DNA of 7,201 bases from Porphyromonadaceae bacterium UBA7141 (GTDB lineage: Bacteria; Bacteroidota; Bacteroidia; Bacteroidales; Muribaculaceae). Shown piece after piece: positions 1-5,841 of this stretch. The stretch is taken from contig DKWX01000012.1 of NCBI GenBank assembly GCA_002491945.1, positions 6,461 to 13,661 of the forward strand, given 5' to 3'. Under the pieces are notes generated by a model that was given only the letters and a program-made list of their open reading frames with translations, had not been told where the DNA came from and searched no databases. The number at the start of each line of letters is the position of its first letter. The first letter of the stretch is position 1. The position numbers were made by a program, and so were the translations under genes.

Positions 1-107
1 CAATCTGCGGCTTCTTTTTTGCCGCTCCGGCGTTGTTGTTCAGTCGAATATGTTTATCCTTCACTCCGCACCGGAATCGACCGACGACAGTCCGGCATAT
101 TGTATAA
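1..107. repeat. Interspersed repeat, copy A (left end cut by window edge)
   Basis: This stretch matches 3753-3865 in the same orientation. Counted by eye, identity is roughly 85% over about 106 aligned bases, with small indels of 1, 5, 1 and 1 nt. The right end, GCATATTGTATAA (95-107), is the same as in copy B. The left end begins at CAATCTGCGG, so about five bases (TTATA in copy B) lie outside the window. An internal short inverted repeat, GCGGC (7-11) and GCCGC (21-25), flanks a T-rich loop. The indels are not multiples of three, so a conserved protein is unlikely. The copy lies 256 bp beyond the rsh stop codon, on its 3' side. It may be a non-autonomous mobile element (MITE-like) or a family of structured intergenic repeats; the sequence alone does not decide. 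Confidence 0.75.
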
Positions 108-189
108 ATTAAAATTGAACACTTACTTACAAAATTATAGGGGTGCTATGCTACTTTGCGGCAGAGAGAAAAAGAAATTTTGAAATATT

Positions 190-367
190 CTATTCCTCCA
201 ATTGCGCATGATATTTTGGGATTCGTATTGATACTATGGCAAGGTCATCTTGAAACACGAATCCGTATTCAAGGTTAATTTTCGGCTATTACAGTAAGTA
301 TCGGTGCATCAGATCCGATTACACCGTCTGATTTCTGAATCCCTAAACCTTCTGCATGTGTAATCAT
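190..367 (-). pseudogene. Possible frameshifted small ORF overlapping the rsh stop
   Basis: On the minus strand an ATG at 367-365 overlaps the rsh TGA stop as ATGA, the usual form of translational coupling. The frame runs 30 codons to TAA at 277-275 (peptide starts MITHAEGLGIQKSDG). Just before that stop, the run GAAAAT allows a shift into another frame, which continues through LEYGFVFQDDLAIVSIR to a TAG at 192-190. Removing one A from the AAAA run would join the halves into a 58-residue protein. I do not recognise a family. Open stretches of about 30 codons are common by chance, so this rests mainly on the ATGA overlap and the protein-like composition of both halves. It could be a decayed gene, a sequencing error in a homopolymer, or nothing. 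Confidence 0.2.
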
Positions 368-2274
368 CCCAGAGTCTGAGTCTTGACTTCTTCGACATCG
401 GGGATTGATGTGATGGCCGATACGATGGCCTTCAGTTCATCGAAGCTGTGTATGCCCAGGCATATCTTCATCGACACGATAGAATCTACGGTTGATGTGT
501 TGAGACTTTGCACATTGAGGTTCAGGCGGTTGGATATGCAGTCCATTACGTCGATCACCATATGGCGTCGGTCGATGCAGATTATCTCCAGTTCGACGGG
601 ATAGGTGGTTTGATCCGGTCGGTAGTCTACCGCCACGATGCTGTCGCCATCCTGCGATGCCAGACGTATGGCCACAGCGCAATCACGCTTATGAAGCGTG
701 AGATGACCGTTATGACTCTTGAATCCGATTACCTCTTCTCCCGGTACAGGATGACAATGCTCACAGCGTTCAAATTCCTGTTTCGAGCGTTTCGCCAGAT
801 ATGATGTGATGGCACGTCGGGCTTTATAGCTTACAGCATGGTCGAGCCAGTCTTCTTCAGGATGGGCATCAGGATCGGTCATTATCTCCACGATATCACC
901 GCGATGCAGAGGCTGCTTGATTGAAGCGATTCGGCCGTTGATGCGGCAATATTTCGCATGGCGTCCTAATTGAGAATGAATCTCATAAGCGAAGTCGATC
1001 GGAGTGGCTTTCTGCGGCATAATTACAGGCTTGCCCTGCGGAGAGAATGTCATTATATCGTCGTTATAGAACGAAGCCACGACATTTTCAATAAAATTGG
1101 TCCCGTCCTGACCATGCTGTGCTATATCCTTCAATACGCCCCGGAACTTATTGATCCACCGTCGTATGTTCCCCTCGGATCGGTCGGAAATGCAACCGTA
1201 CTGAGAATTTCGCACCATTCGCTCGCTACTGATATGCACTTCCTCCCAGCGGCCGTAATCTGCCAGTAGTTTCAAGTGGAAGCTCTGATATCCGTTTTCC
1301 TTCGGAGAATCAATATAATTTGATATTCCTCCGGGTTTTTCTTTAAATCGGTCGGTGAGCAGCGAATATATCCGCAAGACGGTGCTCTTTTCTGTCACGC
1401 CGTCTTCCTCCTTGAAGACGATGTCGACGAAATGGCGGTACTTCAGATGGTCAAAATCATCGCCATACTTGTGCATTTTCCGCCAGAGTGAATATGGTCG
1501 GCGATACTCATAGAATACGCGAGCCTTGATGCCGTTTGCGCCGAGGAGCGTGGAGATTTCTTCGATAAAGGCCTGCAGACGCGCTTTGTTGGCAGCTTCG
1601 TCACGGGCTATGCGGTTTTCAAGTTCTTCAAATTCAGTGGGGCAGCGGAATTTGAGTGATAGATTTTCAAGTTCGGTCTTAACATCATAAAGGCCAAGAC
1701 GAGTGGCGAGAGGAGCATAGAAGTAGTCGGTCTCGCCGGCGATCTTCATCTGTTTGTCGGTGCGCATCGAAGAGAGAGTGCGCATGTTATGGAGTCGGTC
1801 GGAGAGTTTGACGAGCAATGCGCGCACATCGTACTGTACGGAATTCAGCATCTGCTTGAAATTGTCGAGTTGTTTCGACATCTCATATTTCTCCTTCTTC
1901 TGTTTCGTCACCACACGCACCAGAAAAGCCACATCATCACCAAACCGCTGTTGGATCTCCTCGATGGAGTGTGGTGTATCCTCTACCACATCATGCAGAA
2001 AAGCTGCGATTACCGAATTGACATCAAGATTGATTTCACCGGCTGCAATCTGAGCCACGGCGATGGGATGCAGGATGTAGGGTTCGCCGCTACGCCGGCG
2101 CTGATGTATGTGGGCCTCGCGTGCGAACTCAAACGCGTCGCGCAGGCGTGCCATATCCTCGCGTGATGTGCGCGCGGCCATAAGGTCGAAGACTCGTTGG
2201 GCACGCTCTTCGACAATCTTGTCGTATTTATTCCTTACCTGCTCTTCCTGAGCCTTTTTTTGTTCGGATGTCAT
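364..2274 (-). CDS. rsh: RelA/SpoT homologue (Rsh), hydrolase intact, synthetase degenerate
   Basis: Rsh enzymes make and degrade the stringent-response alarmone (p)ppGpp in the cytoplasm. This 636-residue protein has the full long-Rsh domain order. The HD hydrolase (about 45-200) has H69, H94-D95, E98-D99 and KLSDRLHN with D159, all intact. The synthetase-like domain is at about 245-365, the TGS domain at about 408-467, a Cys/His zinc-finger-like segment at 504-532 (C504, C507, H528, C532) and a C-terminal ACT domain at about 557-630. In the synthetase domain YSLWRKM (261-267), NGYQSFH (327-333) and E345 are kept. However, the catalytic Asp position reads Tyr279, the conserved Arg five residues on reads Asp284, and the RXKD/EXDD motif reads G-I-S-N (316-319). 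I infer a mainly hydrolytic, SpoT-like protein, with a separate synthetase elsewhere in the genome. It is shorter than typical long Rsh proteins (over 700 residues). The first Met is kept because the family usually has a helix before the HD domain; Met32 (ATG at 2181) is the alternative. Confidence 0.93.
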   Translation of the reverse strand: MTSEQKKAQEEQVRNKYDKIVEERAQRVFDLMAARTSREDMARLRDAFEFAREAHIHQRRRSGEPYILHPIAVAQIAAGEINLDVNSVIAAFLHDVVEDTPHSIEEIQQRFGDDVAFLVRVVTKQKKEKYEMSKQLDNFKQMLNSVQYDVRALLVKLSDRLHNMRTLSSMRTDKQMKIAGETDYFYAPLATRLGLYDVKTELENLSLKFRCPTEFEELENRIARDEAANKARLQAFIEEISTLLGANGIKARVFYEYRRPYSLWRKMHKYGDDFDHLKYRHFVDIVFKEEDGVTEKSTVLRIYSLLTDRFKEKPGGISNYIDSPKENGYQSFHLKLLADYGRWEEVHISSERMVRNSQYGCISDRSEGNIRRWINKFRGVLKDIAQHGQDGTNFIENVVASFYNDDIMTFSPQGKPVIMPQKATPIDFAYEIHSQLGRHAKYCRINGRIASIKQPLHRGDIVEIMTDPDAHPEEDWLDHAVSYKARRAITSYLAKRSKQEFERCEHCHPVPGEEVIGFKSHNGHLTLHKRDCAVAIRLASQDGDSIVAVDYRPDQTTYPVELEIICIDRRHMVIDVMDCISNRLNLNVQSLNTSTVDSIVSMKICLGIHSFDELKAIVSAITSIPDVEEVKTQTLG

Positions 2275-2278
2275 GTTG

Positions 2279-2311
2279 CAAATTTAAAGTTTTTTAATGA
2301 CTCGCAGCAAA
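2279..2311 (-). promoter_or_regulatory. Candidate rsh promoter (weak)
   Basis: Read on the minus strand, TTTG (2311-2308) is followed after 21 bp by TAAATTTG (2286-2279), matching the Bacteroidota -33/-7 pattern. Transcription would start at or within a few bases of the ATG at 2274, which would give a leaderless mRNA or point to the downstream start Met32. A second -7 match, TATATTTG (2315-2308), overlaps it and would leave a leader of about 27 nt, but it has no TTTG at the right distance. The region is AT-rich, so chance matches are likely. I found no TAnnTTTG match on the plus strand for hemW in this 212-bp divergent gap. Confidence 0.3.
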
Positions 2312-2486
2312 TATAGAGCGGGGAAATTTCTTAATACTTCTTAAATAATCGCGTTGAAACCTCTGAAAAGCCGCTAAATAATGGTATAAATGCAGAGATG
2401 CAACGTTACATATCGGCGGTAAGCTGTCGGTCTGGTGACGGGAGTGACGGCAAAGCCGCAGATCTGTCGTTTACTTACTTAGACTC

Positions 2487-3644
2487 ATGCTGTATATCCA
2501 TATACCATATTGCCGTAGGAAATGCCTCTATTGCGACTTCTTCAGTGGCGGGGCTTCAGTGGCTTGCTGGCCGCGACTGACTGATGCGCTACTTGCCGAA
2601 TTGCAGGAGCGTGTCGGAGAACTCCCACCGCGTCTTGAATCTCTCTACATCGGTGGGGGAACGCCCTCGCTGATGCCTCCGGTGGAATTTCGCAGGCTGA
2701 TGGCGGGAGTGCGGCGTATAGTGGCCGAATTCCGACGAGAATGGGCTGAAGAGGCTGAATTCACCATTGAAGTGAATCCGGAGGATGTGGATGAAGAGCG
2801 GATACGTGTATGGCAGGAGTGTGGTATAAGCCGTGTAAGCGTGGGGATACAGACATTCTCCGACCCATTGTTGCGCCACATCGGGCGCACTCATACGGCC
2901 GATGAAGCTTCTGGAGCACTTTGCAGACTCACCGCCAGCTTCAGAAATGTGAGCGGCGATCTTATTTTCGGACTGCCAGGACAGGATATGGCGCAATTAC
3001 GCCGTGATGTGGAGAGGCTTATTGCGGCGTCTCCGCAACATGTATCGGTCTATGCACTGATGTATGAGGAGGGGACAGCGCTCACTGCGTTGCGAGATGC
3101 CGGGCGTATTGTGCCGACTGATGATGAAATAGTGGCGGCACAATATGAAGCACTCACCGCGATGCTGCGTGATGCAGGATTTGAGCATTACGAGATATCC
3201 AATTATGCGCGGCCGGGATACCGATCACGCCATAACTCAGGTTACTGGACCGGGCGCCCTTATCTTGGAATAGGGCCGTCGGCCCACAGTTATGACGGAT
3301 CTGCACGCCGCCGTGCGAATCCGACTGATTTATTTGGTTATCTCGACCGCTTTGCGCCAATCCTCCCCGGCTCCATTACTGACTCCGGCAGAGTGTTTTA
3401 TACTGAAGAAACACTCTCTGAGGACGAACGGCGCGAAGAACGTGTGATGCTGAGTCTGCGCACAGCCGAGGGGTTATGTCTCGAGTCATACGGAGTGGAT
3501 TTCGGTGCAGACGCTCTCATGACATTGCTCCGCAATGCCGGGCCTCATATCGTAGCCGGACGCCTGCAGCGTGCAGCCGGGCGCCTGGCATTGACGCAAA
3601 GTGGTATACTTGTGGCCGACTGCGTGATTGTGGATCTTATCTGA
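2487..3644 (+). CDS. hemW: HemW, radical SAM heme chaperone
   Basis: HemW is a cytoplasmic radical S-adenosylmethionine protein, long annotated as oxygen-independent coproporphyrinogen III oxidase and now regarded as a heme-binding chaperone that delivers heme to membrane respiratory enzymes. The 385-residue product starts MLYIHIPYC, with the 4Fe-4S cluster motif C9-x3-C13-x2-C16 followed by D17-F18. The CxF ending is typical of HemW, whereas true HemN has CxC. Further family motifs are GGGTPS (56-61), E95-x-NP, SVGIQ (118-122), DLIFGLPGQ (158-166), YEISNYARPG (235-244), HNSGYW (249-254) and GIGPSAHSY (261-269). Length is normal for the family and the start sits at the usual distance before the first cysteine. 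It is transcribed divergently from rsh and ends 29 bp before a strong hairpin terminator, so it is probably monocistronic. Confidence 0.95.
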   Translation: MLYIHIPYCRRKCLYCDFFSGGASVACWPRLTDALLAELQERVGELPPRLESLYIGGGTPSLMPPVEFRRLMAGVRRIVAEFRREWAEEAEFTIEVNPEDVDEERIRVWQECGISRVSVGIQTFSDPLLRHIGRTHTADEASGALCRLTASFRNVSGDLIFGLPGQDMAQLRRDVERLIAASPQHVSVYALMYEEGTALTALRDAGRIVPTDDEIVAAQYEALTAMLRDAGFEHYEISNYARPGYRSRHNSGYWTGRPYLGIGPSAHSYDGSARRRANPTDLFGYLDRFAPILPGSITDSGRVFYTEETLSEDERREERVMLSLRTAEGLCLESYGVDFGADALMTLLRNAGPHIVAGRLQRAAGRLALTQSGILVADCVIVDLI

Positions 3645-3673
3645 TGAGGCGGTGAACTGACTATGCTAATAGC

Positions 3674-3706
3674 AAAGGCCACCGCAAGACGAGGTGGCCT
3701 TTCCTT
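3674..3706 (+). terminator. Intrinsic terminator of hemW
   Basis: A perfect 10-bp inverted repeat, AAAGGCCACC (3674-3683) and GGTGGCCTTT (3693-3702), has a 9-nt loop and is followed by CCTT. The second arm ends in TTT, giving a short U-rich tail in the RNA. It lies 29 bp after the hemW stop codon. The palindrome could also act weakly against transcription from the right. Confidence 0.85.
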
Positions 3707-3747
3707 AAGTGTTCAAATTTAACAGATAGCAAAAGAAAGGGAATCTT

Positions 3748-3865
3748 TTATACAATCTGCGGCTTCTTTTTGCAGCTACAGAATTGACGTTCAGTTGAAT
3801 ATGTTTATATTCTCCTTCACTTCGCGCTGAAATCGACTAACAGACAGTCCCCGCATATTGTATAA
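3748..3865. repeat. Interspersed repeat, copy B, with 15-bp inverted ends
   Basis: This complete 118-bp copy has ends that are inverted repeats matching at 14 of 15 positions: TTATACAATCTGCGG (3748-3762) and the complement of CCGCATATTGTATAA (3851-3865). It aligns with 1-107 in the same orientation at roughly 85% identity. It sits between the hemW terminator and the 3' end of the nitroreductase gene, whose stop codon is only 13 bp away, so minus-strand transcripts enter it from its right end. In RNA the two ends could pair to close a long hairpin. No clear target-site duplication is visible. A short minus-strand frame (MRGLSVSRFQREVKEN...) is open for 21 codons here, but indels break it in copy A, so I do not call it coding. 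Confidence 0.8.
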
Positions 3866-3878
3866 TTACCTATAGAAA

Positions 3879-4520
3879 TCAATATGACTCATAATGCACG
3901 TACTCCGGGTTCCATTTATTCTTCGGAGAGGGGGAGACCGATGGATAACCGATTGCGATACAGTTGAGCGGCACAATCCCTTCCGGGAGGTGGAGCAGTT
4001 CGGAGAATTTCTTCACATGGTCTGACATCGGGTATACGCCACACCATACCGCACCCAATCCAATGGCATGCGCCGCAAGCAACAGATTTTCTGTGGCTGC
4101 CGAGGTGTCTTGAATCCAGTAACCTACACCCTCGTCGGGGAATGTGGCTGCCAGTTCGCCGCACACCACCACAGCCAGCGGGGCCTGCTTCATCATGGTC
4201 ATCGAATTGAAATTATCGCCGATATAATCGAGCGTCTTGCGGTCGCGCACCACGACAAACCGCCATGGCTGTTTATTTCCCGCCGTAGGAGCTGCCATGG
4301 CTGCCTTAAGCAGTGAGTCGACAGCCGCGCCTGACACAGTGCGGTCGGAGTAGGCGCGCACGCTGGTACGGGTCATTATATCCTCGTAGGTAGATGATGC
4401 CGGAGAGGTCTGTGCGGATACGGCGGCATCGCAGTCGACCGATGCGGTCGATATCCACTTGTAGGATACGAAAACGAGGCCGAGCGCCAGAAGAATGATT
4501 AGATAGGTGGAATTCTTCAT
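3879..4520 (-). CDS. Nitroreductase-family FMN protein with N-terminal export/anchor segment
   Basis: Nitroreductase-family enzymes are FMN-dependent NAD(P)H-linked or otherwise fed oxidoreductases, usually cytoplasmic and dimeric. This 213-residue product has the family motifs RTSVRAY (51-57, FMN phosphate binding), APTAGNKQPWRF (77-88), a helix QDTSAATENLLLAAHAIGLG (137-156) leading into AVWCGVYP, and GYP near 191. The C-terminal VHY stretch is also typical. Ahead of the domain lies a hydrophobic segment (about 5-20, after MKNS), with no lipobox. VSA-Q at 34-37 could be a signal peptidase site, so the enzyme is either membrane-anchored facing out or secreted to the periplasm. This is unusual because the periplasm holds no NAD(P)H. 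It is the last gene of the apbE operon, 143 bp after the FMN-binding membrane protein, which suggests that protein as its electron source (inference). The physiological substrate cannot be told from sequence. Confidence 0.9.
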   Translation of the reverse strand: MKNSTYLIILLALGLVFVSYKWISTASVDCDAAVSAQTSPASSTYEDIMTRTSVRAYSDRTVSGAAVDSLLKAAMAAPTAGNKQPWRFVVVRDRKTLDYIGDNFNSMTMMKQAPLAVVVCGELAATFPDEGVGYWIQDTSAATENLLLAAHAIGLGAVWCGVYPMSDHVKKFSELLHLPEGIVPLNCIAIGYPSVSPSPKNKWNPEYVHYESY

Positions 4521-4526
4521 TGAATC

Positions 4527-4546
4527 ATGAATTATGAATTATGAAT
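4527..4546. repeat. Heptamer tandem repeat upstream of the nitroreductase start
   Basis: The unit ATGAATT is present almost three times in a row (plus-strand reading), ending 6 bp from the nitroreductase start codon at 4520. On the coding strand it reads as repeated TTCATAA in the 5' leader. Copy number changes would alter the leader length or the spacing to translation signals without affecting the protein. Confidence 0.7.
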
Positions 4547-4579
4547 GAGGAGCATAGGAATAAGGGATTGCGGGTGTAG

Positions 4580-4607
4580 CGGATAAGGGCTTGCCTTGTC
4601 GCATCCG
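4580..4607. other. Imperfect hairpin in the operon gap
   Basis: CGGAT (4580-4584) pairs with ATCCG (4603-4607), and inside it AAGG can pair with CCTT around a short GCTTG loop. It lies in the 143-bp gap between the FMN-binding protein gene and the nitroreductase gene. It could be an RNA processing or stability element, or a short dispersed palindrome. The stem is short and interrupted. Confidence 0.35.
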
Positions 4608-4632
4608 TGCATCTGACGGTATTTTGGGAAAT

Positions 4633-4654
4633 AATGCATCACGGATTATGCATT
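4633..4654 (-). terminator. Weak hairpin after the FMN-binding protein gene
   Basis: AATGCAT (4633-4639) and ATGCATT (4648-4654) form a 7-bp inverted repeat with an 8-nt loop, starting 9 bp beyond the stop codon of the 4664-5785 gene. On the minus strand it is followed by ATTTCCC, not a real U-tract. It may attenuate transcription partially or protect the upstream mRNA 3' end after processing. The stem is AT-rich, so termination would be inefficient. Confidence 0.35.
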
Positions 4655-4663
4655 GTCACGGCT

Positions 4664-5785
4664 TCACCCTATATTCTCGGCACGGCGGAAGAGCGACCCG
4701 GTGGGGCATACAAACCGGCAGTACGGACGGCTTACCACGGCCGAAAGAGCCACAAAAGCTGCTGCCGCTATTGAGATGCCTATGGGAGTCGAGGCGGGGA
4801 TGAAGGCCTGGAAGAGTTCGATATCCATCCATTCCACCCATACGTCGGCCCAAAGCAGCAGCATCAGAACTGCCCAGAGTATGCGGCGCACCCAGTCGAG
4901 CACACGTAACACGGAAGGGAACAGCCGTATCTTGTACCGGCACACAGAAGCCACCAACTGCTGTGCCGAACCGAGCGGGCAAATGTGGCTGCAGTAATGC
5001 TGCTGACGCCCGAACAGAGGGTATACGAAAGCTGCCACAAGCATTACCAGCGTAGTGAGTGCCATTGGCAAAGGTATACCTCCCGAGAGGTAATTAAGCA
5101 TCAGACGATAGTCGAGAAACTGGCCGGTCCAGAAACCAAGCACAGCCACATTAGCCACAAGCTGCACCGTATGATACACCTTGCTCTTTACGAAAAGCGG
5201 TGCGATACATGCCATGAGCGTCACTGCCAGTGCCAGCCAAAGTTTAAGGGGTATGCTGCCGTGCAAATCCGGATAGGCAAGTATATTCGATGACGAAAGC
5301 ATATAGTGCAACCCCGCATCGACATTCGTGCGGATAGCATCCGAAGAATATGTGGCTCCGGTGACGCCATCCACTTTCATGGCCACAGCCTCCGTCAGCG
5401 TTTTTCCCTTCCATTGCTCAAGCATCGTCTCGGCCCTCATAAAGAACCCCGGCGTCTCGGCATTGGGTAGCGCCTTGATATCGGTCACCACGCCATCCTT
5501 TACGTAAATGTCAAGCGGTACCGGTCCGGCATATCCCTGACGGTCTGTAAGCGAAGAGGTGTGTATCACCAAAGTACCATCTTCAAGATAACTCACAGTG
5601 TCGGCAGTCACCGGAATGGTCTGCTCCATCTCTCTCTCTACTTGAGAGGAGCCGGGTGTATGCCGGAATATGGAATGATTGACGGTCAGAGCCGCCGCAA
5701 TCATCATCAGCACGCAAAGCGCAAGACTCAGGAGGCGTTTTATCAGCATAGTGGAAAATAGTTGTATTGGTTTGTAACGCGCCAT
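4664..5785 (-). CDS. FMN-binding, NosR/NapH-like membrane electron-transfer protein
   Basis: This 373-residue membrane protein probably passes electrons across the cytoplasmic membrane. After an N-terminal anchor (about 14-34) comes an extracytoplasmic FMN-binding domain (about 55-170) with D139-GVTGAT-YSS. This is the acceptor motif for ApbE-type flavinylation, with Thr145 as the predicted site of covalent FMN. The C-terminal part has about four to five hydrophobic segments (near 182-200, 208-225, 240-258, 301-322, 336-352) and two cluster motifs, C265-x3-C269-P-L-G and C356-x3-C360-P-T-G, as in NosR, NapH and YccM relatives. It lacks the extra soluble ferredoxin domain (CxxCxxCxxxCP repeats) of full NosR. 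The gene lies 56 bp after apbE, its likely modifying enzyme. The first ATG is kept here, but Met13 (ATG at 5749) gives a more typical signal anchor (MLIKRLLSLALCV) and may be the true start. The electron donor (quinol or another source) cannot be told. Confidence 0.9.
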   Translation of the reverse strand: MARYKPIQLFSTMLIKRLLSLALCVLMMIAAALTVNHSIFRHTPGSSQVEREMEQTIPVTADTVSYLEDGTLVIHTSSLTDRQGYAGPVPLDIYVKDGVVTDIKALPNAETPGFFMRAETMLEQWKGKTLTEAVAMKVDGVTGATYSSDAIRTNVDAGLHYMLSSSNILAYPDLHGSIPLKLWLALAVTLMACIAPLFVKSKVYHTVQLVANVAVLGFWTGQFLDYRLMLNYLSGGIPLPMALTTLVMLVAAFVYPLFGRQQHYCSHICPLGSAQQLVASVCRYKIRLFPSVLRVLDWVRRILWAVLMLLLWADVWVEWMDIELFQAFIPASTPIGISIAAAAFVALSAVVSRPYCRFVCPTGSLFRRAENIG

Positions 5786-5841
5786 TCTCTCGTTTTGGTA
5801 TAATCTCCGGTATCATCGGGAGGCATGAAGTGGCGAATGCG

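Noticed and set aside
130..137. TAATTTTG on the minus strand, facing repeat copy A
   Set aside because: It matches the -7 box, but no TTTG is found at the required distance, and the region is AT-rich.
219..264. Inverted repeat GGATTCGT / ACGAATCC
   Set aside because: The 8-bp arms are 30 bp apart and no poly-U follows on either strand, so I do not call it a terminator.
308..332. Inverted repeat ATCAGA / TCTGAT just beyond the rsh stop
   Set aside because: The stem is only 6 bp with a 13-nt loop, lacks a U-tract and competes with a CGGTG/CACCG pairing, so it is not a convincing rsh terminator.
2398..2580. 60-codon plus-strand frame overlapping the hemW start
   Set aside because: It reads hemW's 5' region in the wrong frame, resembles no family, and the hemW frame carries all the radical SAM motifs.
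3787..3858. Short minus-strand peptide frame inside repeat copy B (MRGLSVSRFQ...)
   Set aside because: Copy A has 1-nt and 5-nt indels that break the same frame, so the repeat is not conserved as a protein.
5743..5825. 26-codon minus-strand frame between apbE and the FMN-binding protein gene
   Set aside because: It mostly overlaps the N-terminus of the larger gene, has no recognisable features, and this length is expected by chance.
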